64,000 nt of DNA, from contig CAVPGV010000017.1 in NCBI GenBank assembly GCA_963704075.1, positions 1 to 64,000 of the forward strand. Reading direction: 5' to 3'. Both the position numbers and the translations under genes were made by a program. Positions 9,385-16,344 of the stretch are shown piece by piece. The notes under the pieces were generated by a model. That model worked only from the letters and a program-made list of their open reading frames with translations. It was not told the origin of the DNA and did no database searches. This stretch comes from JADKAV01 sp963704075 (GTDB lineage Bacteria; Actinomycetota; Actinomycetes; S36-B12; UBA10799). The first letter of the stretch is position 1, and each line of letters opens with the position of its first letter.

Positions 9385-10017
9385 TCACCCCACGACCGGT
9401 GATAAGCCCTCACTGCGGCGCACGGCCTCGTCGTCCCCACAGATGACCAGCCAGTTCGCCAGCATGCGATGCCCACCCTCGGTCAGTACCGACTCCGGGT
9501 GGAACTGCACGCCCTCGACAGCCAACTCCCTGTGACGCAGTCCCATGATCACCCCGGTGTCGGTGGCGGCGCTCACCTCCAGTTCGTCCGGCACGGTGTC
9601 CGGCTCGACGGCCAGCGAGTGGTAGCGGGTGGCGGTCATGGGGTTGGGCAGGCCGGTGAACACTCCCCACCCGTCGTGCTCGACATAGGACGTCTTTCCA
9701 TGAAGGAGTTCCGGCGCGCGGCTGACCGTTGCTCCGTACACCTCGGCGATGGCCTGGTGCCCCAGGCACACCCCGAAGATCGGAATCTGTCCGGCGAAAC
9801 GGGCGATCAGATCCATGCAGATGCCGGCCTGAGCCGGAGTCCCGGGCCCGGGCGACAGGAGGACACCGTCGTAGCCGTCGACCTCGTCCAAGGAGATCTG
9901 ATCGTTGCGGCGCACGTCGCATTCCACGTCCAACTGACCGAGGTACTGCACGAGGTTGTAGACGAAACTGTCGTAGTTGTCCACTACCAGGATCCGCATC
10001 CCGGCCTCCTGGCTCAT
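9385..10017 (-). CDS. Class I glutamine amidotransferase, PabA/TrpG type
   Basis: A 210-residue glutaminase subunit. It has the nucleophile elbow GVCLGHQA with the catalytic Cys, the oxyanion element SPGPGTP, and the C-terminal His-Glu of VQFHPESVL. Such subunits deliver ammonia to chorismate for 4-amino-4-deoxychorismate (folate) or anthranilate (tryptophan). No synthase partner is adjacent. This gene at this locus (Rv0013 position) is usually labelled trpG, but the aminodeoxychorismate role is equally likely. The start overlaps the DUF881 stop by 4 bp (ATGA), so the two genes are probably cotranscribed. Confidence 0.88.
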   Translation of the reverse strand: MSQEAGMRILVVDNYDSFVYNLVQYLGQLDVECDVRRNDQISLDEVDGYDGVLLSPGPGTPAQAGICMDLIARFAGQIPIFGVCLGHQAIAEVYGATVSRAPELLHGKTSYVEHDGWGVFTGLPNPMTATRYHSLAVEPDTVPDELEVSAATDTGVIMGLRHRELAVEGVQFHPESVLTEGGHRMLANWLVICGDDEAVRRSEGLSPVVG

Positions 10018-10748
10018 TGTTGGTCCTTCTTGTCGGCGTTGTCAGGGATTACGGTGGCGTCCTCGATACCCAAGGGCCCTTCGAAGCCGGGCAGGGTGAC
10101 CGATTCCTCACGGACCTGCTCGTAGCCCAGCCCGAAGAACTCGACGGCCGCCTGAAAGCCACGCAGGTAGTCATCGCGTTCCAACTCACGCTCCATCGCG
10201 GCCTGGTCGCCCACGCCGGTCACGATGAACGGAGGCGAGTAGACCCTTCCCTGCAGGATCAGGGTGTTGCCCACACACCGCACCGCACTGGTGTTGATCA
10301 AACGCTGGTCCATGACCTGGATCCCCTGGGCTCCGGCCCGCCACATCGCGTTGATTACCGCTTGTAGGTCCTGCTGGTGAATCACCAGGTCGTCGGGATT
10401 CGCTTCCTCATTGCCCTCCGGGCTCGCGTCGGTCATGGTCACCGTCACGCCCGGACCCGTGAGTGGCAGCAGACCCACCGGCGTTGAAAGTTGTTCGACC
10501 GAGTTCCGGGCCTTGGCGATGGCCGTGCCCTCCTGCTGTTTGGTCAGGTCCTGGACCTGTTCCTGCAGTGCCGTCACCCGGTTCTGACGAGCATCGACAA
10601 CGGCCGCCCGCTGGGCGAGAACGTCCTTGAGCGCCTCGGTATCGCTGCGCAAGTTCGTGCCTGCCGCGGTGTTCGCGCTGGCTGCGAACAGGAACCCGGC
10701 GATGCCGAAAACCGTTGCGGCCACAACGGCCCACCAGCGCTTGTTCAC
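10014..10748 (-). CDS. DUF881 membrane-anchored coiled-coil protein
   Basis: A 244-residue protein with one N-terminal transmembrane helix (about 6-26), a heptad-like coiled coil (about 40-80) and a C-terminal DUF881 domain with GPGVTVTMTDA and INAMWRAGAQGIQVMDQRLI. It occupies the Rv0012 position near crgA. The family is conserved in actinobacteria and Firmicutes next to division genes. Its biochemical function is unknown. It is transcribed divergently from crgA across a 33-bp gap. Confidence 0.85.
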   Translation of the reverse strand: MNKRWWAVVAATVFGIAGFLFAASANTAAGTNLRSDTEALKDVLAQRAAVVDARQNRVTALQEQVQDLTKQQEGTAIAKARNSVEQLSTPVGLLPLTGPGVTVTMTDASPEGNEEANPDDLVIHQQDLQAVINAMWRAGAQGIQVMDQRLINTSAVRCVGNTLILQGRVYSPPFIVTGVGDQAAMERELERDDYLRGFQAAVEFFGLGYEQVREESVTLPGFEGPLGIEDATVIPDNADKKDQQ

Positions 10749-10781
10749 CTCACTAGCGTACGTCGGGGTAATATTGACCTC

Positions 10782-11027
10782 GTGCCTGAATCCCGTTCCC
10801 GCCGCAAGGATTCGTCCCCGGGCGACAAACGCAAGCCCGTGAAGATCGGTAGCCCGCCCTGGGTGGCGCCGCTGATGGTCACGTTGTTCGTGCTGGGGCT
10901 GCTGTGGGTATGCGCCTGGTACATCGCCCCGGACGCCCCGATCCTCAGTGATTTGGGCTTCTGGAACCTCGTCGGTGGGTTCGTCCTGATCGGACTGGGC
11001 TTCGTCGTCTCCACCAAGTGGAAGTAA
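10782..11027 (+). CDS. crgA: CrgA cell-division protein
   Basis: An 81-residue protein with a basic Ser/Arg/Lys-rich cytoplasmic N terminus and two transmembrane helices separated by a short loop (WYIAPDAPILSDLG). The C terminus (GLGFVVSTKWK) is the conserved end of CrgA. CrgA recruits or stabilises divisome proteins (FtsZ, FtsI, FtsQ) and is restricted to actinobacteria. The GTG start at 10782 gives the family length and N terminus. A longer frame upstream reads antisense through DUF881. Confidence 0.92.
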   Translation: MPESRSRRKDSSPGDKRKPVKIGSPPWVAPLMVTLFVLGLLWVCAWYIAPDAPILSDLGFWNLVGGFVLIGLGFVVSTKWK

Positions 11028-11064
11028 TCACACAGATGTAGTTCTCCCCAGCTGGGGACAAGCC

Positions 11065-11073
11065 TGTGGATAA
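11065..11073 (-). promoter_or_regulatory. Isolated perfect DnaA box
   Basis: TGTGGATAA is the exact complement of the strong DnaA box TTATCCACA. It stands alone in the 181-bp gap between crgA and the next gene, about 13 kb from oriC. A short inverted repeat (CCCCAGCTGGGG) lies just before it at about 11047-11058. Confidence 0.55.
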
Positions 11074-11208
11074 CTCAAGGGGCCGACACGCGCTCGCGCC
11101 GCAGGCGCCCGTCCGGTGATACCGCCTTCACCCACTGTGCGCTGGTAGCCTGACGCGCGCAGAGGCACAGTCGGTGCCTCTTTGTGAAGGCGCGGGAGAG
11201 GTGCCCAG

Positions 11209-11688
11209 ATGTCCGGTTCCAAGACTCCATCCAGCGCCGAATACGTGCTCGACATGTTGCCGGATGTGACCCTCAAGGATGGCTTCATGGCGGTGAAGAG
11301 CCACTCATACATCTTGGTTATCACCGATGTCCGAATCATCTTCGTGCGGGAGCAGACGTCCGCGTTGCGCAAACTCTCCGCTCAACTCAGCGCGGCTGCC
11401 AAATCGGCGGGCAAGGGCCGTAAGGCACAGTTCGAAGCCGGGATGGCAGCCTACGACGTGCTGGCCCAGCAGTACGAAGGGATGAGCCCGGCGGCGATCC
11501 TGGCCAAGGACACTGACAACTTCGCCATCAAGCGCTCGAAGATCACCAAGATCAAAATGAAGTCGAACGTCGGTGACACCCTTGAGGATCGGCTCACGAT
11601 CAAGACCAAGAACAAGAGCTACAAAATGGTTCTCAACCACGGCATGAAGCCGGTGAAGCGCGCCTTCACCCGGGCCGGGCTCCTGTAA
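11209..11688 (+). CDS. Hypothetical protein, 159 aa
   Basis: Not recognised. It is cytoplasmic with no signal or membrane segment. It starts MSGSKTPSSAEYVLDMLPD after a GGGAGAGGTG ribosome site. The middle (about residues 63-85) is Ala/Lys rich and likely helical. The flanks (SYILVITDVRIIFVRE and RLTIKTKNKSYKMVLNHG) look like alternating beta strands, as in PH-like or SRPBCC-type folds, but no diagnostic motif is visible. Codon bias matches the neighbours, so it is probably a real gene. Confidence 0.7.
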   Translation: MSGSKTPSSAEYVLDMLPDVTLKDGFMAVKSHSYILVITDVRIIFVREQTSALRKLSAQLSAAAKSAGKGRKAQFEAGMAAYDVLAQQYEGMSPAAILAKDTDNFAIKRSKITKIKMKSNVGDTLEDRLTIKTKNKSYKMVLNHGMKPVKRAFTRAGLL

Positions 11689-11880
11689 CGTCGGCGTTCG
11701 CAGCCGCCAGTGCTCCCGGGCCAAGTCAAGCACCAGCGCCCCGAAACTGATCTGAGAGCCATTCAGGCGACGAGGAGTAGCAACATCGGCGCAGGTTGGG
11801 CAGTTTCCATCCTCAGCCCGGCCGGCCCCGGATACACGCCGCCCATTCAGGCAGTGATCGATGAACGTGCGGCATCCGGG

Positions 11881-13029
11881 TCAGACGAGTTCCAGGATGG
11901 TCGCGTTGGCCATGCCGCCGCCTTCGCACATCGTCTGCAGACCGTAGCGGATCCTGTTGCGCTTCATCTCGTGGATGAGCGTGGTTGTCAGTCGGGCGCC
12001 GGAGGCACCGAGCGGGTGACCGAGCGCGATGGCGCCTCCGTTCGGGTTGGTGATCTTGGGGTCGGCGCCGGTCTCCGCGAACCAGGCACCGACCACCGAG
12101 GCGAATGCCTCATTGATCTCGATGGCGCCGATCTCGTCGAGGCGCAGGCCCGAACGGTCAAGGACCTTCTTCGTGGCCGGGATCGGACCGGTGAGCATGA
12201 TGATCGGGTCGACCCCCGCCATGACGCCCGTGTGGAAGCGCACGATCGGGGTGAGTCCGAGTTCCGCAGCCTTTTCGCTGGTCATCACCAGCAGCGCGGC
12301 GGATCCGTCGGAGATCTGCGAGGCGTTGCCCGCGGTCACCACCCCGTCTTCCTTGAAGGGGGTGGGCAGACCTGCCAGTTTCTCGACACTGGATCCGGGC
12401 CGTATGCCCTGGTCGGCGCTCACCCCGCGGACCGGAACGATCTCCTCGGCGAAGATCCCGTCCTGCGTGGCGCGCGCGGCCCGCTCGTGGGACTCTACGG
12501 CCATTTCGTCCAGCTACTGGCGGGAGAGGCTCCACTTCTCGGCGATCATCTCGGCGCTGAGGCCCTGGTTGACCAGTTTGCCGTCGTAGCGGTCGATCAT
12601 CATCGGCCCGAACGGACCGTCGCCGCCCTTGCCGTTGGAGAACATCGGGATGCGCGACATCGACTCGATGCCGCCGGCCACGACCACGTCGTAGTGCCCA
12701 GCGATGACGCTGGCGGCCGCGAAGTGCAGCGCCTGTTGGGAGGACCCGCACTGGCGGTCGATCGTGGTGCCGGGAACCTGCTCGGGAAATCCTGCCGCGA
12801 GCGCCGCGTTACGGCCGATGTTGAAGCCCTGCTCACCCACCTGGGAGACACAGCCCCAGATGACATCCTCGATCTGTGCCGGGTCGATGCCCGCCCGCTC
12901 GACGAGGCCCTGCAGGGCGAGAGCCGAGAGATCCACGGCGTGGACGCCACTCAGGGCGCCCTTCTCAGGCTTGCCCACACCGATCGGGGTGCGGACGGCG
13001 GAGACGATGACAGCATCACGGTTGGTCAT
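11881..13029 (-). CDS. Acetyl-CoA acetyltransferase (thiolase) with in-frame TAG
   Basis: A 382-codon thiolase that condenses or cleaves acyl-CoA. All catalytic elements are present: nucleophile Cys in DRQCGSSQQA, NEAFA, GHPLGASGAR with the catalytic His, and CEGGG with the second Cys. Codon 172 (bases 12514-12516) is TAG in the expected segment SR-Q-stop-LDE, where relatives have Glu or Gln. The frame is the same on both sides, so this is a single C-to-T type nonsense change (CAG to TAG), not a frameshift. It is either a sequence error or a recent pseudogene. Restarts at ATG 12504 would give an inactive C-terminal half. Confidence 0.85.
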
Positions 13030-13074
13030 GGACCGTATGTTACTGGCTGGTAACTTATGCTGTCCAGTGACCTC

Positions 13075-13216
13075 CCTCCGAAAGTGGGCACCGTACGATC
13101 GTCAATTCGTGAAGTTGCCATCTTTCGGAGGTGTGCCAGCCCGAAATGCACCTTCGTGAGGCTTTTCCTCCTCAAGAAGTGGGCACCGCAGCGGTATCCG
13201 TGCCCACTTTCGGAGG
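13075..13216. repeat. Inverted-repeat element between thiolase and rhomboid genes
   Basis: CCTCCGAAAGTGGGCAC at 13075-13091 and its exact complement GTGCCCACTTTCGGAGG at 13200-13216 form a perfect 17-bp inverted repeat, 142 bp end to end. Partial extra copies lie inside: CTTTCGGAGGT at about 13125-13135 and AGTGGGCACCG at about 13178-13188. The inner GTGGGCAC / GTGCCCAC pair can also fold a hairpin at 13180-13207. There is no ORF. It resembles a small REP/MITE-like element. Other copies would have to be sought elsewhere in the genome. Confidence 0.65.
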
Positions 13217-14062
13217 TCAGCCGATGGGTATCAGCGCCTGAATCTGGTCGGCCCGGTACAACGACGCCGCCGCCAGAACCAGCACGATCCCGGTAAGCCC
13301 CACCATCTGAACCAGCGTCTGCCGAGGACCGGTGGGGGCCTTGGAGAACACGAAGGCGACCGCCGCGCCGGTGAGCAGCCCGCCGAGATGAGCGCGCCAG
13401 TCGATTCCGGGAGCGATGAAGCCGATGACCACGTTGATGCCGATCAGCACCAGTACCTGCGTGATGTCTGCGCGAAGATGACGTCCCGCGACCACCAAGG
13501 CACCCATCAGTCCGAAGATCGCACCGCTGGCGCCCACCGACACGGTGTTCACGCTCGAGAAGGTGAACGACGCGACCGCGCCGCCCAGTCCGGCAATGAG
13601 GAACAGCGCGAGGAAGCGCCCGTGTCCGAGCAACCGCTCCAGCGGCGGACCCAGCACGTACAGCACGTACATGTTGAAGGCCAGGTGCAGCCAGCTGCCG
13701 TGCAGGAACACCGAGGTCAGCAGCCGGTACCACTCGTCGTTGATCGCGACCGCGGCCGGCCACATCCCCCAGTCCCCGGCGATCTGGTTCACTCCGACCA
13801 GGAACTGCACCACGAAGATCGCCACACAGATGCCGATCAGGGTGAGCGTCACCGAACTGGAGGTCGTCAGCCTCCCACCGAAAACCGTGCGGGGTTCGCG
13901 TACGGCGGCCTGCCCCGCCGCCACGCACTCCGGGCACTGGAAACCCACGGATGCCGGGACCATGCACTCGGGGCAGATCGGCCGGTCACAGCGGGTGCAC
14001 CTGATCCAGGTCGGACGATCGGGGTGCCGGTAACAGACCGGCGCCGGTTCGGCAGAACTCAC
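13217..14062 (-). CDS. Rhomboid-family intramembrane serine protease with zinc-finger N terminus
   Basis: A 281-residue protein. The N terminus (residues 10-48) has a B-box-like cluster of four CxxC/H pairs: CYRHPDRPTWIRCTRC then CPECM and CPEC. Six or more helices follow. The catalytic Ser is in VGASGAIFGLMGA and the catalytic His in WRAHLGGLLTGA, with the WR(L) loop region before them. It cleaves transmembrane substrates within the membrane. The GTG start overlaps the ppiA stop (GTGA), so ppiA and this gene form an operon, as in mycobacteria (Rv0009-Rv0010 region). Confidence 0.9.
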   Translation of the reverse strand: MSSAEPAPVCYRHPDRPTWIRCTRCDRPICPECMVPASVGFQCPECVAAGQAAVREPRTVFGGRLTTSSSVTLTLIGICVAIFVVQFLVGVNQIAGDWGMWPAAVAINDEWYRLLTSVFLHGSWLHLAFNMYVLYVLGPPLERLLGHGRFLALFLIAGLGGAVASFTFSSVNTVSVGASGAIFGLMGALVVAGRHLRADITQVLVLIGINVVIGFIAPGIDWRAHLGGLLTGAAVAFVFSKAPTGPRQTLVQMVGLTGIVLVLAAASLYRADQIQALIPIG

Positions 14063-14577
14063 GCGCCGTCGATGATCTCGATCGAGTCGATCACCACGTC
14101 GTCGACCGGCTTGTCCATGCGGCCGGTCGGAGTCGTCGCGATGGCGTCGACCACATCCCGGCCGGCCTGGTCGGCCACCTCACCGAAGATGGTGTGCTTG
14201 AAGTTCAGGTGCGGGGTCTTGCCCACGGTGATGAAGAACTGCGAGCCGTTCGTGCCCGGGCCGGCATTGGCCATGGCCAGCAGGTACGGCCGGTCGAACT
14301 GCAACTCGGGGTGGAACTCATCGGCGAACTGGTAGCCCGGACCGCCGGTTCCCGTGCCCAACGGACAACCGCCCTGGATCATGAAGCCGCTGATGACTCG
14401 GTGGAAGGTGACCCCGTTGTACAGCGGTCCCGATCCGGGCTTGCCGGTCTTGGGATCCACCCACTCGCGCGAACCGTCGGAGAGTCCGACGAAGTTCGCG
14501 ACGGTCTTCGGCGCGTGGTTGTCGAACAGGTTCAGGCGGATATCGCCACGATTGGTATGCAGAACGGCTTGAGTCAT
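14059..14577 (-). CDS. ppiA: Cyclophilin-type peptidyl-prolyl cis-trans isomerase
   Basis: A 172-residue single-domain cyclophilin. It has the conserved FHRVISGFMIQGG, the active-site Arg in that motif, GTNGSQFFIT and the HTIFGEV segment. It catalyses proline isomerisation and is cytoplasmic here because no signal peptide is visible. ATG 14577 was chosen because the encoded N terminus (MTQAVLHTNRGDIRLNLF) starts exactly with the fold. A longer reading upstream overlaps the alkD-like gene in another frame. Confidence 0.93.
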   Translation of the reverse strand: MTQAVLHTNRGDIRLNLFDNHAPKTVANFVGLSDGSREWVDPKTGKPGSGPLYNGVTFHRVISGFMIQGGCPLGTGTGGPGYQFADEFHPELQFDRPYLLAMANAGPGTNGSQFFITVGKTPHLNFKHTIFGEVADQAGRDVVDAIATTPTGRMDKPVDDVVIDSIEIIDGA

Positions 14578-14587
14578 GCCTTCGATC

Positions 14588-15242
14588 CTATAGATGCTTG
14601 GTCGCCTCGCGAACGGACAGCGGTGCAAGCTCGTGCCCGCTGACGAACCGCCGAACCCAGTCGGGATCGACGTAGGCGTAGTCGCGCAGCGCCCAGCCGA
14701 TGGCTTTGGTGATCCAGAAGCGGCGGTCGGCGGCATTGGGTTCGATGGCATCGCGCAGCAGGGCAGGATCCGTACCCTCTTTCGCGCCCACCTGGCACAG
14801 GATCGCGGCACGCCGGATCCACATGTCGTCGTCGACGGCCCACCCGCGGATGTCCAGCTCGGTGCGGATCGATCGCACGAGTTTCGTGGCGATCTCGTCG
14901 ACCAGGTCCCACCAGGCTCCGCTGCTGATCAGGTGGCGTAGGAAGTCCGTCGTCCGGGGCGCCTAGCATGCGCTGGTAGCGCGGCACCCGGAGCAACGCC
15001 AGGGCCGCATAGCGCTGCTCGCGGTACTGCGCGCCGTCCCACAACTGCCCGGCTTCACTGATCAGCGCGGGGTGGTCGAGCGCGGTGGCCGCGAAGACCG
15101 GGCGCAGTGCACGGGTGCGGGCCGCTTTCTGCACCCCCAGGAACGGCATCTGTGACTTCATGTAGGCCTGCATCCCCGGCGCCTTGGCCGGATCCGCGAC
15201 GGCGCTCAACGCCGCGGTGACCTCATCGAACAGCGCTGTCAT
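14588..15242 (-). CDS. DNA alkylation repair protein (AlkD/AlkC HEAT-like), one apparent frameshift
   Basis: The expected product of about 217 residues is helical, of HEAT-repeat AlkD type. It contains MPFLGVQKAARTR near the N terminus, WDLVDEIATK, and the C-terminal RRFWITKAIGWALRDYAYVDPDWVRRFV. AlkD-like glycosylases release alkylated bases without flipping. The frame changes by +1 at about 14948: LGAPDD continues as DFLRHLISSGAWWDLVDEIA after an apparent extra G. Both halves are needed for the fold. It begins inside the 3' end of the upstream membrane-protein gene (20-bp overlap) and ends 10 bp before ppiA. Confidence 0.85.
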
Positions 15243-15615
15243 GCCGAATCCTCGACCAGGCCACCACAACCAGCACGAGCCCCAGGACGAAGACCACCGG
15301 CTGCAGGAAGAAGAACGGGATGAAGAACACCTGCACGACGATCCACGCCATCACCCCGATCCCGAAGGCGACAGTCAGCCGGTCGGCCAGACGATTACCG
15401 GCGACGTACATCCCGAGCAGGCCGAAGGCGGGCACGCCGATCAGTGCCATGAGCAAGATCCCTGGGATGACCCACGAGTCGAAGGGCAGAGCGTCGAGCC
15501 AGTCCGCGGGCAGTCCGAAGGCGTCACGCATCAACTGGATGCCCCCGTAGAACGCCTGGATTCCCAAGAACGCGAGTACGACCTCCAGCACCCAGCGGCG
15601 CGCGGTATCGCTCAC
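15223..15615 (-). CDS. Hypothetical membrane protein, 130 aa
   Basis: It has four predicted transmembrane segments (about residues 8-25, 48-70, 82-100 and 105-122) and a short Arg-rich C terminus. There is no recognised family motif. It lies directly after tRNA-Ala and overlaps the alkD-like gene start. The composition and frame use match neighbouring genes. Function unknown. Confidence 0.7.
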   Translation of the reverse strand: MSDTARRWVLEVVLAFLGIQAFYGGIQLMRDAFGLPADWLDALPFDSWVIPGILLMALIGVPAFGLLGMYVAGNRLADRLTVAFGIGVMAWIVVQVFFIPFFFLQPVVFVLGLVLVVVAWSRIRHDSAVR

Positions 15616-15616
15616 G

Positions 15617-15689
15617 TGGAGACGAGGGGACTTGAACCCCTAACCCCCGCCTTGCAAAGGCGGTGCTCTGCCAGTTGAGCTACGTCCCC
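15617..15689 (-). tRNA. tRNA-Ala (TGC)
   Basis: Reading the minus strand, the gene starts GGGGACGTAGCTCAACTGG and folds into a full cloverleaf. The acceptor GGGGACG pairs with CGTCTCC, the anticodon stem is CCGCC/GGCGG with loop TTTGCAA (anticodon TGC), and the T arm is AGGGG-TTCAAGT-CCCCT. CCA is not encoded. Its position between gyrA and ppiA is conserved in actinobacteria. Confidence 0.95.
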
Positions 15690-15700
15690 GTCGAGGGCCG

Positions 15701-15826
15701 CTAGCGCAGATCGAGGTCGCGCGTGGCCTCGTTCCACAACTCCTGTTCGGCCTGGTTGGCGGAGTATTGACGGTAAACGGCATAGCCGACGGCGGCAATC
15801 GCGCCCAGCAGTATCAGTTTCTTCAC
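15701..15826 (-). CDS. DLW-39 family small membrane protein
   Basis: A 41-residue ORF between the two tRNAs: a GTG start, KKLILLGAIAAVGYAVYRQY as a single hydrophobic segment, then an acidic/helical tail with ELWNEAT. The family is named from a conserved Asp-Leu-Trp; here it reads ELW. The family occurs at exactly this position (between tRNA-Ile and tRNA-Ala near gyrA) in many actinobacteria. Function unknown. The start codon touches the tRNA-Ile 3' end. Confidence 0.85.
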   Translation of the reverse strand: MKKLILLGAIAAVGYAVYRQYSANQAEQELWNEATRDLDLR

Positions 15827-15827
15827 G

Positions 15828-15902
15828 TGCGCCTACCTGGACTTGAACCAGGGACCTCTTCGTTATCAGCGAAGCGCTCTAACCGAGCTGAGCTATAGGC
15901 GC
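15828..15902 (-). tRNA. tRNA-Ile (GAT)
   Basis: The minus strand begins GCGCCTATAGCTCAGCTCGG and folds normally. The acceptor GCGCCTA pairs with TAGGCGC, the anticodon stem is CTTCG/CGAAG with loop CTGATAA (anticodon GAT), and the T arm is CCTGG-TTCAAGT-CCAGG. CCA is not encoded. Confidence 0.95.
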
Positions 15903-15960
15903 GTGGGTTGCCACAAGGGTACCGGATGCCCTTGCGGGCAGGTCATGCCTGGGGCGGACC

Positions 15961-16341
15961 TCAGTCCTCGGCCAGTTTGACCGACACTCCTCCGGTCACC
16001 GACGCGGAAGCGTTGTACAACAAGGCGAGCACCGCGATCAGCAGGGTCGTCACGATGACCTCGATCACCGCGAAGACCAGGCTCACGGTGAGCACACCGG
16101 CGATCCCGAACGTGAACGGGCCATCGGTGCCGCTGAGCTCGGAGAAGGTGCTGTTGAACGAGTCGAAGACCCCGCTGGCCGAGGCGAACATGAACAGCAG
16201 CAGCGCCGCCACGACATACATCAGGCCGAGGCCCAGCGCAAAGACGAAGCCGGTCTTCATGGCACTCCACGGGTCCACGCGTCGCAGCCGCAACGTCGCG
16301 ACCCGCACACCTGTGGCCCCAGGCACGGTGGAAGGTGTCAC
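15961..16341 (-). CDS. DUF3566 transmembrane protein
   Basis: A 126-residue protein with the family pattern LRRVDPWSAMKTGFVFALGLGL at the first helix and a second helix near the C terminus (VIEVIVTTLLIAVLALLYNASASVTGGV). It lies 3 bp after gyrA on the same strand, the Rv0007 position. The role is unknown. The conserved linkage to gyrBA suggests cotranscription. Confidence 0.9.
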   Translation of the reverse strand: MTPSTVPGATGVRVATLRLRRVDPWSAMKTGFVFALGLGLMYVVAALLLFMFASASGVFDSFNSTFSELSGTDGPFTFGIAGVLTVSLVFAVIEVIVTTLLIAVLALLYNASASVTGGVSVKLAED

Positions 16342-16344
16342 CTA

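Noticed and set aside
11881..13029. Split thiolase as two subunit genes
   Set aside because: The halves join in one frame across a single TAG and neither half is a complete thiolase domain.
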